The notes: a model not told the origin generated them from the letters alone. A stretch of DNA of 64,000 nucleotides from Massilia sp. Se16.2.3 (GCF_014171595.1 NZ_CP050451.1:1798001-1862000); one strand, 5' to 3'. Counted from the first letter of the stretch, positions 46,465-55,784 are shown. A program made the numbers and translations.

Positions 46465-46725
46465 GGCCGATGGTTTCAAAATTGGAGCAGGCAGCGCCTG
46501 TTCGCACGCATGCACGATATCAGTGCATGTGATTGATTCCAATAGGAAACAAAAGCCCGAAATCGCTAGCGAAACGTCATCAACAAGGCGTTTGTACAAT
46601 ACAAGCAGGGAGCCGGTCCTTATTGCCGTGTCGAAACACTTTGTTGTCCAATACAAGCGACGGACAGGCTAAACGCGACAAAATTGCTGAGCGTTTCTTT
46701 GGCGCAACGAAAAAGTGCGGGCCTG

Positions 46726-47685
46726 TCAAGCTTTCGCCGTCCGGTGCTGGGCAGTGACGGCACCGGCACCGTGCTCGACGCGCCAGAAATGCAGGGCAGG
46801 TTCGATGGCGTCGAGAGACTGGAAGACGTACACACCCGGCAAACGCGGAAGGCCGGCAGGCGCACCGGCGCCGCCGGCCCATAGCATGCACCGCGCGGGC
46901 AGGGCTGCGCGCAGCGCCGCGATGGAGCGCGCAACGTTCCTTCTTGGGAAAGAAGCGCTGAATGACAGGGCCACGATGTCGGCTGCAGCTTCGGTCGCTG
47001 CAGCCGCCACTTCGCCCGATGGGAGGTCGCTGCCGAGCTGGATGCACTCCACCTCGAACGTCGCCAGGACCGCCTCCACCATCATGTTCCCCAGCACGTG
47101 CTGTTCGCCCGTCAGCGTGGCCAGCAAGGCTTTCGGCCCGCGGTCCCCGGCTGTCCGCACGGCCGCCTGCTTGGCATGCAATATCGATTTGGCGATCTGC
47201 GTGTACAAGTGTTCGCAACGTACCGGCAGCGCGCCGCTTGCCCAGGCCGCGCCCACGGCCGTCGTCAGGGGCGCGAGGAACTCCAGGATAAAACGGCGCA
47301 AGCCGAGATCGAGCAGACGGTACTGGAGATGGCCGTGCAGTTCGGCGACGCGGTATTCGCGTAGCAGGTCCATGATCTGCTGGTACTGCGCATCTGAGGC
47401 GCCGGCATTCGCAAGGCTTGCCAGGGAGGGGGCAAGGACCGTTTCTCCACCCGCGAATATCTTGCCAGGGCGGACGCCTTGGGCCATCAGGCGCCGCGCG
47501 GCGAGGAGACGCTCGACCTGGCCAGGCGGGTAGACCCGGTCGCCGTTGCGGTCACGCAGCGGTTGTGGAAAGCCGTAACGCCTTTCCCACATCCGCAGTG
47601 TTGCCGGCCGTATTCCAGTCTGGCGTTCTACCTCGGTAATGGTCAATAACTCTGTAACGGATGGCGAATCGCTTCTGGAGGTCAC
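46726..47685 (-). CDS. CarH/LitR-like MerR regulator with B12-binding photoreceptor domain
   Basis: About 319 residues. Residues 12-62 form a MerR helix-turn-helix (TITEVERQTGIRPATLRMWE). The helical B12-binding bundle contains the W-x9-EH signature (Trp148, Glu158, His159) that defines the light-sensing CarH/LitR subgroup. The Rossmann part begins with the ExHxxG motif GEQHVLG (His196 is the expected lower axial ligand). In Thermus CarH the residue after the Trp is a histidine that caps cobalt after illumination; here it is Ala149. Such proteins repress targets as AdoCbl tetramers in the dark and release DNA in light. The start is uncertain (GTG 47685 or upstream TTG). Glutathione peroxidase lies upstream on the same strand. 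Confidence 0.8.
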   Translation of the reverse strand: MTSRSDSPSVTELLTITEVERQTGIRPATLRMWERRYGFPQPLRDRNGDRVYPPGQVERLLAARRLMAQGVRPGKIFAGGETVLAPSLASLANAGASDAQYQQIMDLLREYRVAELHGHLQYRLLDLGLRRFILEFLAPLTTAVGAAWASGALPVRCEHLYTQIAKSILHAKQAAVRTAGDRGPKALLATLTGEQHVLGNMMVEAVLATFEVECIQLGSDLPSGEVAAAATEAAADIVALSFSASFPRRNVARSIAALRAALPARCMLWAGGAGAPAGLPRLPGVYVFQSLDAIEPALHFWRVEHGAGAVTAQHRTAKA

Positions 47686-47805
47686 GCTGGGCACGCTTTG
47701 ACTATCGGACAAGGTCCCCAGACTAATGGAAAGGGAGCAGGCGCAGCGCACGAGCGTGCGCCGCGCGGACAAGCTGTCCAGCCGCGTGGCTTGCCCGGGG
47801 CGGAA

Positions 47806-48297
47806 TCAGGCGCCGAGTTCCCGCTCGATATCGGCTGCGATCTGTTCCGGTTTCGTCGTCGGCGCGTAGCGCTTGAGGACGCGGCCATCGCGGCCGACGA
47901 GGAATTTGGTGAAGTTCCACTTGATGGCCTGGGTGCCGAGCAGGCCCGGCGCTTCGCGCTTCAAGTACTGGAACAGGGGATGGGCCCCGTCGCCGTTGAC
48001 GTCGACCTTGGCGAACAGCGGGAAGCTGACGCCGTAGTTCTTTTCGCAGAACGCCCCGATCTGCGCCGCGTCGCCGGGCTCCTGCTGGCCGAACTGGTTG
48101 CAGGGGAAGCCCAGCACCTCCACCCCGCGTGCGCGGAACTGCTGGTAGACCTGCTCGAGACCCTTGTACTGCGGCGTGAAGCCGCAGGCGCTGGCGGTGT
48201 TGACGATGAGGAGCAGCTTGCCGCGGTAGCGCGACAGGTCGGCCGCGCTACCGTCGAGCAGCGTGGCCTCGAAATCGAAGACGTTGGATGGGTTCAT
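47806..48297 (-). CDS. Glutathione peroxidase (thioredoxin-type, Cys active site)
   Basis: A 163-residue peroxidase. The peroxidatic Cys38 is in NTASACGFTPQY; the Gln and Trp of the catalytic tetrad are in FPCNQFGQQEPG and KWNFTKFLV. The Cys (not selenocysteine) form reduces peroxides with thioredoxin or glutathione in the cytosol. It lies upstream of the CarH-like gene with a 120-bp gap, so it may belong to its light or oxidative-stress regulon. Start ATG 48297. Confidence 0.9.
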   Translation of the reverse strand: MNPSNVFDFEATLLDGSAADLSRYRGKLLLIVNTASACGFTPQYKGLEQVYQQFRARGVEVLGFPCNQFGQQEPGDAAQIGAFCEKNYGVSFPLFAKVDVNGDGAHPLFQYLKREAPGLLGTQAIKWNFTKFLVGRDGRVLKRYAPTTKPEQIAADIERELGA

Positions 48298-48387
48298 TCC
48301 TGGATGATACCAAGAGTCCCGCTATCATCCGAAAACGATGCGCGGACGATACCGGAAGTCCCGGTATCTCCAGAGAGGCGCGTGCGC

Positions 48388-49524
48388 CTACACCAAACCG
48401 AGGTGCTCGGTTCCGGCCGAGAAATCGCGGTTCTTCATGTGCTTGCTGTTGAGCTTGATGGTGAGGCGCAGGTCGTTCACCGAGTCGGCATTGCGCAGCG
48501 CGTCTTCATAGCTGATCTTGTCGGCCTCGTGCAGGTCGAACAGGGCCTGGTCGAAGGTCTGCATGCCCAGCTCGCGCGACTTCTTCATGATTTCCTTGAG
48601 CTCGTGGACGTCGCCCTTGAAGATCAAATCCGAAATCAAGGGCGTGTTGAGCATGATCTCCATCGCCACCACGCGGCCCTTGTCCTCCTTGCGCGGGATG
48701 AGGCGCTGCGAAATCAGGCCGCGCATGTTCAGCGACAGGTCCATCAGGAGCTGCTGGCGGCGCTCTTCGGGGAAGAAGTTGATGATGCGGTCGAGCGCCT
48801 GGTTGGCGCTGTTGGCGTGCAGCGTGGCCAGGCACAGGTGGCCGGTTTCGGCAAAGGCGATCGCGTGTTCCATCGTTTCGCGGTCGCGGATCTCGCCGAT
48901 CTGGATCACGTCCGGCGCCTGGCGCAGGGAGTTCTTCAGCGCCGCCTCGAACGAGTCGGTGTCCACGCCCACTTCGCGCTGGGTGATCACGCAGTTCCTG
49001 TGCGGGTGGACGAATTCGACCGGATCCTCGATGGTGATGATGTGGCCGTAGCTGTTCTCGTTGCGGTAGCCGACCATGGCCGCCAGCGTCGTCGACTTGC
49101 CCGAGCCGGTGGCGCCGACCATGATCACGAGGCCGCGCTTGGTCATGATCACGTCCTTCAGGACGGGCGGCAATTCCAGGTCCTCGAGCTTCGGGATCTG
49201 GGTGGTGATCGTACGCAGCACCATGCCGACGTTGCTCATCTGGACAAAGGCGGACACGCGGAAGCGTCCCAGGTCGCCCGGGCTGATCGCGAAGTTCGCT
49301 TCGCGCGTGAGCTCGAAGCCGGCGGTCTGCTTGTCGTTCATGATCGAACGCGCCAGGTCGGACGTGTGGGCGGCCGTCAGCGGCTGGTTCGACACCGGCG
49401 TCATCTTGCCGTCGATCTTGATCGCGGGCGGGAAGCCGGCCGTGATGAACAGGTCGGAGCCGCCCTTGCTTACCATCAGGCGCAGCAGGTCGAACATGAA
49501 TTTTGAGGCCTGGTCGCGTTCCAT
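48388..49524 (-). CDS. pilU: Type IV pilus retraction ATPase PilU
   Basis: A 378-residue AAA ATPase of the PilT/PilU family. The Walker A motif is GATGSGKST, the Asp box GHIITIEDPVEFVH, Walker B IQIGEIRDRETM and His box ETGHLCLATLHANSANQALD. C-terminal features distinguish PilU from PilT (longer end, no AIRNLIRE segment). It retracts pili with PilT. It follows pilT by about 87 bp on the same strand, the standard arrangement. Confidence 0.92.
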   Translation of the reverse strand: MERDQASKFMFDLLRLMVSKGGSDLFITAGFPPAIKIDGKMTPVSNQPLTAAHTSDLARSIMNDKQTAGFELTREANFAISPGDLGRFRVSAFVQMSNVGMVLRTITTQIPKLEDLELPPVLKDVIMTKRGLVIMVGATGSGKSTTLAAMVGYRNENSYGHIITIEDPVEFVHPHRNCVITQREVGVDTDSFEAALKNSLRQAPDVIQIGEIRDRETMEHAIAFAETGHLCLATLHANSANQALDRIINFFPEERRQQLLMDLSLNMRGLISQRLIPRKEDKGRVVAMEIMLNTPLISDLIFKGDVHELKEIMKKSRELGMQTFDQALFDLHEADKISYEDALRNADSVNDLRLTIKLNSKHMKNRDFSAGTEHLGLV

Positions 49525-49611
49525 CGCGGTCCTTTAGGTATTGAAACGTGTTGATTGTCGCGTTCACAAAGCCGCGGGCGGCGACGCCGCCAGAGGCTTG
49601 TCGAGACCCGC

Positions 49612-50655
49612 TTAACCCGGGAAGTTTTCCGGGATTTTAGCCGCTGCGCGGGCAGCCGAGCTCGAAATGATGTTACGGCGTACCAGGTCGGTCAGGTTCT
49701 GGTCCAGCGTCTGCATGCCCGTATTGCTGCCGGTCTGGATTGCCGAGTACATCTGCGCGATCTTCGCTTCGCGGATCAGGTTGCGGATTGCCGGCGTGCC
49801 GATCATGATCTCGTGCGCGGCCACGCGGCCCGAGCCGTCCTTGGTTTTCAGCAGGGTCTGCGAAATGACGGCCTGCAGCGACTCCGACAGCATCGCACGG
49901 ACCATCTCTTTTTCCTCGGCCGGGAAGACGTCGACGATACGGTCGATGGTCTTGGCCGCCGACGAGGTGTGCAGGGTGCCGAAGACGAGGTGGCCGGTTT
50001 CCGCCGCCGACAAGGCGAGACGGATGGTCTCGAGGTCGCGCAATTCGCCGACCAGGATGGCGTCGGGGTCTTCGCGCAGCGCCGAGCGCAGGGAATTCGA
50101 GAACGACAACGTGTGCGGGCCGACTTCGCGCTGGTTGATCAGGCACTTCTTCGACTCGTGCACGAATTCGATCGGGTCCTCGATGGTGAGGATGTGGCCG
50201 TATTCGTTTTCGTTGAGGTGGTTGACCATCGCCGCCAGCGTCGTCGACTTGCCCGAGCCGGTAGGGCCCGTGACCAGCACCAGGCCGCGCGGCTTGAGGG
50301 CCAGGTCGCCGAAGATCTTCGGGGCGTTCAGTTCTTCCAGCGTCAGGATCTTCGACGGAATGGTACGCAGCACAGCGGCAGCGCCACGCTCCTGGTTGAA
50401 GGCGTTGACGCGGAAACGCGCCAGGCCCGGAATCGAGAACGAGAAGTCGACCTCCATGACTTCCTCGTACTGCTTGCGCTGGCCGTCGTTCATGATGTCG
50501 TACACCATGGCATGCACGTCCTTGTGCTCGAGCGGCGGCAGGTTGATGCGGCGTACGTCGCCATGCACGCGGATCATCGGCGGCAGGCCGGCCGAGAGGT
50601 GCAAGTCGGAAGCCTTGTTCTTCACCGAGAAGGCGAGTAATTCTGAGATGTCCAT
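49612..50655 (-). CDS. pilT: Type IV pilus twitching motility ATPase PilT
   Basis: A 347-residue retraction ATPase: Walker A GPTGSGKST, Asp box YGHILTIEDPIEFVH, Walker B ILVGELRDLETI, His box ETGHLVFGTLHTSSAAKTID and the PilT-specific AIRNLIREAKIAQMYS. Full length for the family. It lies divergent to yggS, as in many Proteobacteria (pilT-yggS-proC), with 91 bp between starts. Confidence 0.95.
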   Translation of the reverse strand: MDISELLAFSVKNKASDLHLSAGLPPMIRVHGDVRRINLPPLEHKDVHAMVYDIMNDGQRKQYEEVMEVDFSFSIPGLARFRVNAFNQERGAAAVLRTIPSKILTLEELNAPKIFGDLALKPRGLVLVTGPTGSGKSTTLAAMVNHLNENEYGHILTIEDPIEFVHESKKCLINQREVGPHTLSFSNSLRSALREDPDAILVGELRDLETIRLALSAAETGHLVFGTLHTSSAAKTIDRIVDVFPAEEKEMVRAMLSESLQAVISQTLLKTKDGSGRVAAHEIMIGTPAIRNLIREAKIAQMYSAIQTGSNTGMQTLDQNLTDLVRRNIISSSAARAAAKIPENFPG

Positions 50656-50746
50656 TTATAATCCTGTGCAGTGAAGGGCGCTCCTGGCCGCTCTTCGGCA
50701 GACGCTCTCCAGCATCGTCCCGAATATTGCCCCATAGAAAACGATT

Positions 50747-51447
50747 ATGTCCACAATCGCTGCCAACTTGCAAGCTGTCGAAGCGACAATCGCGGCCGCC
50801 ACCGAGGCTGCCGGGCGGCCCCGTTCGACCGTCCAGCTGCTGGCCGTGTCGAAGACTTTCCCCACGGAAGCAGTGCTGGAAGCCATCGCGGCGGGCCAGC
50901 GCGCCTTCGGCGAAAACTATCTGCAGGAAGGCGTCGAAAAAATCGCCGCCGTGGCGCGCGCGCAACCTGACCTGTCCCTGGAGTGGCATTTCATCGGTCC
51001 GATCCAGAGCAACAAGACAAAACCGATCGCCACCCATTTCGACTGGGTGCACACGGTCGAGCGCATCAAGATCGCCCAGCGCCTGTCCGAGCAGCGCCCG
51101 CCCGAGCGCGGTCCCCTGAACATCTGCTTGCAGGTAAACATCAGCGGTGAAGTCACCAAGAGCGGCGCCACCGCCGCCGAACTGCCCGAGCTGGCACGCC
51201 GGTGGCGGCGCTGCCGAACCTGCGCCTGCGCGGCCTGATGGCCATTCCCGAACCGCAAAGCGACCCGGCGCTGCAGCGCGCCGCCTTCGCCACGCTGCGC
51301 CGGCTCGGCGAAAGCCTGCGCGCCGACGGCCTGATGGTCGACACCCTGTCGATGGGCATGTCGGGCGACATGGGGGCCGCCATCCTCGAAGGCGCGACCA
51401 TCGTGCGCGTCGGCAGTGCCATCTTCGGTGCGCGCGAATACCACTAA
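50747..51447 (+). CDS. yggS: YggS family PLP homeostasis protein (frameshifted)
   Basis: About 233 residues when repaired. PLP-binding lysine region LLAVSKTFP, then FGENYLQEG and the conserved WHFIGPIQSNK. The frame breaks near 51195 (one base missing) and continues as AALPNLRLRGLMAIP and LSMGMSGDMGAAILEGAT. YggS/PLPBP proteins bind PLP and keep cellular PLP balanced. Adjacent proC, 14 bp downstream, makes this the usual pair. The break lies in well-conserved sequence, so an assembly error is likely. Confidence 0.9.
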
Positions 51448-51461
51448 GGAATCGACACGAC

Positions 51462-52277
51462 ATGAACATCGCTTTCATCGGCGGCGGCAACATGGCCACT
51501 GCGCTCATCGCCGGCCTGGTCAAGCAGTTGGGCGGCGCGGCCCGGATCCACGTCGTGGACCCGAACCAGGAAGCGCTGGCGCGTCTCGCGGCCAGTTACG
51601 GGGTGACGACGGCGGCAGTCATCGACGGCGCGGTGGCCGGCTGCGAGGTGATCGTGCTGGCCGTGAAACCGCAGCAGATGCGCGAGGTTGCCGCCACGCT
51701 GGCACCGCGGCTGGGCGGCGCGCCCTTGCTCTTGTCGATCGCGGCCGGCATCCGCAGCGCCGACCTCGCACGCTGGCTCGGCTACGGCACCATCGTGCGC
51801 GCGATGCCCAATACCCCGGCCCTGATCGGCATGGGCATCACCGGCATGGTGGCCACCGCCGCAGTCAGCCCGGCCCAGCGCGCCGCGGCCGACCAGGTCA
51901 TGGCGGCGGTCGGGCAGACGGTCTGGCTGGACGACGAAGCGCTGATCGACCCGGTGACGGCGGTGTCGGGCAGCGGGCCGGCCTATGTCTTCTATTTTCT
52001 GGAAGCGATGGAGGCGGCGGCCGCCGAGATGGGCCTCTCCAGTGCGCAAGGCAAGGCGCTGGCGCTGGCCACCTTCATGGGCGCGGCCCAGTTGGCGGCG
52101 CAGTCGGACGAGCCCTTGGACGTGCTGCGCCAGCGCGTGACCTCGAAAGGCGGCACCACGCACGCAGCCATCATCAGCATGGAGGCGTCGGGCGTGAAGG
52201 AAGCGATCATGGCCGCGATGAAGGCGGCAGCGGCCCGCGGGCGCGAGCTGGGCGACGAGTTGGGACGCGACGGGTAA
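51462..52277 (+). CDS. proC: Pyrroline-5-carboxylate reductase
   Basis: A 271-residue reductase. The Rossmann GGGNMA motif is at residues 7-12, and the C-terminal domain carries AVSGSGPAYVFYFLEAM and VTSKGGTTHAAI, both invariant in ProC. It reduces pyrroline-5-carboxylate to proline in the cytosol. Follows yggS by 14 bp. A strong inverted-repeat element just after the gene may stop transcription. Confidence 0.95.
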   Translation: MNIAFIGGGNMATALIAGLVKQLGGAARIHVVDPNQEALARLAASYGVTTAAVIDGAVAGCEVIVLAVKPQQMREVAATLAPRLGGAPLLLSIAAGIRSADLARWLGYGTIVRAMPNTPALIGMGITGMVATAAVSPAQRAAADQVMAAVGQTVWLDDEALIDPVTAVSGSGPAYVFYFLEAMEAAAAEMGLSSAQGKALALATFMGAAQLAAQSDEPLDVLRQRVTSKGGTTHAAIISMEASGVKEAIMAAMKAAAARGRELGDELGRDG

Positions 52278-52334
52278 TGCAACGCATGCCGGTAGTGACG
52301 CGGCGCGAGGTTCAGACGGCGCTTGAACTTTACA

Positions 52335-52405
52335 GCGTGGGCACGGGGCGCCCACCCTACGGTCACCGCCGCAGCCCGTAGGGTGGGCGCCCCGTGCCCA
52401 CGCGG
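52335..52405. repeat. Inverted pair of GTAGGGTGGGC palindromes after proC
   Basis: GCGTGGGCACGGGGCGCCCA onward (52335-52362) and its near-perfect inverse CCGTAGGGTGGGCGCCCCGT onward (52376-52405) are separated by 13 nt. Each half is itself palindromic. The whole could form a very stable hairpin, but there is no T-run, so it is a BIME-like repeat rather than an ordinary terminator. Confidence 0.8.
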
Positions 52406-52408
52406 ACT

Positions 52409-52579
52409 CGTAGGGTGATCGGCTCCACCCGTCCAGGTGCTAATACGCAGCGTAAGCGCCGCTCACGCGTTCAAATCACGCCGGCATAGACGCGACGCGG
52501 GTTTCAAATGGTGCTTGAACGCGTGGACGGCTCACGCGGTCCGGGGATCAGGTGCATCAAAATAGCCGTCCACCCTACG
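52409..52579. repeat. Nested palindromic repeat element, copy 2 (about 171 bp)
   Basis: Same plan as the element at 18331-18500: an outer left arm (CGTAGGGTG, 52409-52417, more degenerate afterwards), inner arms CACGCGTTCAAA (52464-52475) and TTGAACGCGTGGACGGC (52515-52531) and the outer right arm AGCCGTCCACCCTACG (52564-52579). The matching length and arm order show that both come from one family. It overlaps the 3' end of the next gene by a few bases. Confidence 0.75.
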
Positions 52580-52894
52580 TGCCGATCCGCGCCCGGATCA
52601 TCGGCAGCACCCGCTGCACGGTCGGCAGCGCTCCCTGCACCATCTTCCACGCCGACACCCCCGCCGCCGCCGGGCCAACGCGCGCTTCGGCCGCGCGATC
52701 AGCAGACCCAGCGCCACGCCGGCACCGACCAGCACCGACTTGCGGTGCTCGAACAGGAAACCGCCCGCATGCGCGGCACGCTCGGCCGGCAGCTTGAGCA
52801 CATTCAAGGCATCGGCGATGTCGCCACGCTGCGCGGCGCATTGCGCCACCAGGTGGGCGCGGCGCACGGCCAGCGGTGTCGTCTCGCTATTCAT
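52575..52894 (-). CDS. Small YqjK-like protein (frameshifted)
   Basis: About 106 residues when repaired. The front part (VRRAHLVAQCAAQRGDIADA) is a basic amphipathic helix, then a short hydrophobic stretch (SVLVGAGVALGLLIARP). One base is missing near 52670-52690, after which the natural end (AAGVSAWKMVQGALPTVQ) continues. Position after YqjE- and YqjD-like genes and composition match YqjK. It overlaps the YqjE-like stop by 8 bp. The role in the envelope is unknown. Confidence 0.65.
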
Positions 52895-53273
52895 GGGCCG
52901 CTCCCGTTCCCTTGATGAAGGCAAGGTCCTTGCCCAGTTCCGCGCGGGTGGCGGCCAGCATCGGTCCACGCGCGGCGAAGCCGGCACGTACCTTGAGCAG
53001 GATGAGGAGGGCGGCGAGGGCGAACAGACCCGCCATGCCGCCAGTTGCCAGCAAACGGTGCGTGTCCCAGAACAGGACGATGACGAACAGCGCCATGAGC
53101 AGCAGGGCGCCGGCGCCGAGGAAGGCGGCCAGCAGCGTCCAGGCCAGGTAGCCCAGCATCCGCCCCGCTTCTTCCTGCACCTCGACGGCCGCCAGCTCGA
53201 GGCGCGTGCGCGCCATGGCGACCAGCGTCGTGCCGATCCGGCCGACCGTCTCGCGCATCAGCATGAACTGCAA
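52887..53273 (-). CDS. YqjE-like membrane protein (holin-fold family label)
   Basis: A 128-residue protein with a helical start (RETVGRIGTTLVAMARTRLE) and two membrane segments (YLAWTLLAAFLGAGALLLMA and GLFALAALLILLKV). This matches the YqjE family, often labelled phage holin family protein, but there is no phage context. It starts 4 bp after the YqjD/ElaB-like gene and overlaps the YqjK-like gene, so the three form an operon. Confidence 0.82.
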   Translation of the reverse strand: MQFMLMRETVGRIGTTLVAMARTRLELAAVEVQEEAGRMLGYLAWTLLAAFLGAGALLLMALFVIVLFWDTHRLLATGGMAGLFALAALLILLKVRAGFAARGPMLAATRAELGKDLAFIKGTGAAHE

Positions 53274-53277
53274 TGCA

Positions 53278-53595
53278 TCAACGCTGGCGGTTGATCAGCA
53301 TGCCCAGCACGACGCCGACTGCCGCGCCGATGCCGACCGCTTTCCACGGATTTTCCTTGACGTAGACGTCCGTCGCCTTGGCCGCGGCCTTGGACTTTTC
53401 GACGACTTCCAGGTTCGCCAGGCCTTCCTTGGCGCTGGCGATGGCACCTTCGAACTTGGCCTTGGCCGCGTCGAACTGTTCGCCGGTCAGCGAGCCGCCG
53501 TGGCGCAGCCAGGCTTCGGCGTCCTGGATCACGGTTTTCAGGTCGGCCAGCAGCTGGTCGCGGGCGCCGGTCTGGGTCGGGATTTTTTCCATCAT
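53278..53595 (-). CDS. DUF883 family ElaB/YqjD-like protein
   Basis: A 105-residue protein: a long helix (RDQLLADLKTVIQDAEAWLR) and the C-terminal membrane helix KAVGIGAAVGVVLGMLINRQ. This is the DUF883 ElaB/YgaM/YqjD pattern, membrane-tethered ribosome-associated proteins of stationary phase. The ENPWKAVGIG segment is typical. First gene of the yqjD/E/K-like operon. Confidence 0.88.
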   Translation of the reverse strand: MMEKIPTQTGARDQLLADLKTVIQDAEAWLRHGGSLTGEQFDAAKAKFEGAIASAKEGLANLEVVEKSKAAAKATDVYVKENPWKAVGIGAAVGVVLGMLINRQR

Positions 53596-53665
53596 GGTGG
53601 ACCTCTTTGTGGTGGGAGTTCAAGCGCTGCCTCGTGGGCAGCGACGCTTTGCTATTCGGACAATA

Positions 53666-54520
53666 TTATCCTAATGCATAGTCTAACGCGACACCAAGAA
53701 ATAGTGCCGCACCCAACCAATTGTTGTGGCGGAAGGCGGCGAAGCAGCGCATCCGGTCGCGGTCGCGGATCAGGGTGTAGTGGTAGAGCGCCATGCCGGC
53801 TGCCACGATTACGCCGGCGACGAACCACCAGCGCAGGCCCAGTATCCAGCCGCACAGGAGGTCGATCGCCAGCGCGATGCCGTAGCACAGCATGACGGCG
53901 GCGACGTCGAAACGCCCAAAGGTAATCGCCGAGGTGCGGATGCCGATCTTCAGGTCGTCGTCGCGGTCGACCATCGCGTATTCCGTGTCGTAGGCCACGG
54001 CCCAGAACACGTTCGCCACCAGCAGCCACCAGGCCACGGCGGGAACCTGCCCCTGCACGGCGGCAAAGGCCATCGGGATGCCGAAGCCGAAGGCGATGCC
54101 GAGGTAGGCCTGGGGGATGGCGAAGAAGCGCTTGAAGTAGGGATAGCTGCCGGCGACGATCACCGCCACCACCGACAGCTGCCTGGTCAGCGTATTAAGT
54201 GGCAGGATCAGCAGGAAGGAAACGATGGCGAGCACGACGGCGACCATCACCGCCTCCCAGCCGCGGATGCGCCCGCTGGTGAGCGGCCGGTCGACCGTGC
54301 GCTTGACGTGCTTGTCGAAATCGCGGTCGGCGTAGTCGTTGATGGCGCAGCCCGCCGAGCGCATCAGGGCGGTGCCGAGCACGAAGATCACCAGGATCAT
54401 CGGATCGGGCTTGCCGTTCGACGCCATCCACAGCGCCCACAGGGTGGGCCAGAGCAGGAGGAGGATGCCGATCGGCTTGTCAGCACGGACCAGCCGGAAA
54501 TAGAGCGCCAGCTTGTTCAT
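53666..54520 (-). CDS. ubiA: 4-hydroxybenzoate octaprenyltransferase
   Basis: A 284-residue membrane prenyltransferase. The two Asp-rich motifs are NDYADRDFD (DxxxD, with [16 protein letters not shown]) and [13 protein letters not shown], and the start has [20 protein letters not shown]. It attaches the polyprenyl chain to 4-hydroxybenzoate in ubiquinone synthesis, drawing on the IspA/Dxs products. It lies downstream of oxyR on the same strand, a usual betaproteobacterial order. Confidence 0.93.
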   Translation of the reverse strand: MNKLALYFRLVRADKPIGILLLLWPTLWALWMASNGKPDPMILVIFVLGTALMRSAGCAINDYADRDFDKHVKRTVDRPLTSGRIRGWEAVMVAVVLAIVSFLLILPLNTLTRQLSVVAVIVAGSYPYFKRFFAIPQAYLGIAFGFGIPMAFAAVQGQVPAVAWWLLVANVFWAVAYDTEYAMVDRDDDLKIGIRTSAITFGRFDVAAVMLCYGIALAIDLLCGWILGLRWWFVAGVIVAAGMALYHYTLIRDRDRMRCFAAFRHNNWLGAALFLGVALDYALG

Positions 54521-54644
54521 TGTTTCGCTTTCTTGTCGCGCAAGAATATTGTGTACAAGACAGCGATTTTACTGCGTTTGGGGAAACGACCGGATGACAT
54601 GCGATGCCGGTGCGGAAATAGGGAGGCATGCAGAGCGGCGGGTT

Positions 54645-54799
54645 CGTAGGGTGGGCACGGAGTGCCCACGCCGTATGGAACAGCCGCATGTCGAAACGCG
54701 ACCGCGAATGCGAAGCGAAGGCGCAGCGGTCGCGTACGTCGCACAGTCTCGACACGCCACCGCGCTATACCGCGTGGGCACGGAGTGCCCACCCTACGC
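54645..54799. repeat. Inverted pair of GTAGGGTGGGCAC palindromes between oxyR and ubiA
   Basis: CGTAGGGTGGGCACGGAGTG onward (54645-54675) and, about 90 bp later, the reverse-oriented ATACCGCGTGGGCACGGAGT onward (54767-54799). The remaining sequence of the 322-bp gap (54521-54842) shows no gene. Same family as the copies at 10.9, 18.6 and 52.3 kb. Confidence 0.78.
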
Positions 54800-54842
54800 A
54801 CTCCGATACCATCCGGATAATTCCCGGCGGTAGCGACGCCGG

Positions 54843-55784
54843 TCAGGCCGCCTTTTCCAGGGCCAGCATATCCACCCCTGGCAAATCGCACTGCGCCACC
54901 GCATTGCATACGGCTTCGATCGCTGCGCGCCGGGTAAAACTCTTGCGCCAGACGATGACGACGCGGCGCGAAGGCGCCGGCGCCGCGAATGGCACGAAGG
55001 AAAGCATGCCGTTCGGGTCGTCCATGTCGCGTACCGAGGCGCGCGGCAGGACGGTCAGGCCGATGCCGCTGGCGACCATGTGGCGGATCGTCTCCAGCGA
55101 CGATCCCTCGAAGGTGCGCTGCATGCCGTTGCCCGGCGAGGAAAAGCGCGCCATTTCCGGGCAAACCTCCAGGACCTGGTCCCGGAAGCAGTGACCACTG
55201 CCCAGCAGCAACATGGTTTCCGCCTTCAGGTCGTCGGCCGGGATGTCGCGGCGTCGCGCCCAGGGGTGGGTACGCGGCGTGGCCACCACGAAGGGCTCGT
55301 CGTAGAGCGTCTGCATCAGCATGCCGTGGTCGGGAAGGGGAAGGGCCATGATGGCCGCGTCGAGCTCGCCCTGGCGCAGCAGTTCCAGCAACTTGACCGT
55401 GAAGTTTTCCTGCAGGACGAGCGGCATCTGCGGCACGTTGTCGATCAGGTTCTTTACCAAAGGCGGCAGCAGATAGGGGCCGATGGTGTAGATCACGCCC
55501 AGGCGCAGGGGACCGGCCAGCGGGTCCTTGTTCTGCTTGGCCAGTTCCTTGATGGCGGCCGTCTGCTCGAGCACGCGCTCGGCCTGGGCCACGATCTGGG
55601 CGCCGACCGGCGTCACCGACACCTCCGACCCGCCGCGCTCGAACAGCGTCACGCCGAGCTCGTCCTCGAGCTTCTTGATGGCAACTGACAGGGTGGGTTG
55701 CGCCACGAAACAGGATTCGGCGGCATGGCCGAAATGTTTGGCGCGCGCGACGGCAACGATGTACTTCAGCTCGGTCAGTGTCAT
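54843..55784 (-). CDS. oxyR: Hydrogen peroxide sensor/regulator OxyR
   Basis: A 313-residue LysR-type regulator. The DNA-binding helix pair is at residues 1-60 (LKYIVAVARAKHFGHAAESC). The redox pair Cys199 and Cys208 (GSGHCFRDQVLEVC) has exactly the spacing and numbering of the E. coli protein. It senses peroxide through a disulfide and activates katG, ahpC and similar genes. ubiA follows on the same strand. Divergent from the third PilT/PilU-like gene. Confidence 0.95.
   Translation of the reverse strand: MTLTELKYIVAVARAKHFGHAAESCFVAQPTLSVAIKKLEDELGVTLFERGGSEVSVTPVGAQIVAQAERVLEQTAAIKELAKQNKDPLAGPLRLGVIYTIGPYLLPPLVKNLIDNVPQMPLVLQENFTVKLLELLRQGELDAAIMALPLPDHGMLMQTLYDEPFVVATPRTHPWARRRDIPADDLKAETMLLLGSGHCFRDQVLEVCPEMARFSSPGNGMQRTFEGSSLETIRHMVASGIGLTVLPRASVRDMDDPNGMLSFVPFAAPAPSRRVVIVWRKSFTRRAAIEAVCNAVAQCDLPGVDMLALEKAA

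Noticed and set aside
52335..52405. Intrinsic terminator for proC
   Set aside because: Stable inverted repeat but no T-run, and the same sequence recurs between unrelated genes, so it is called a repeat.
52887..53273. Phage holin or prophage remnant
   Set aside because: The protein is YqjE-like and sits in a chromosomal yqjD/E/K-type operon; no other phage genes are near.
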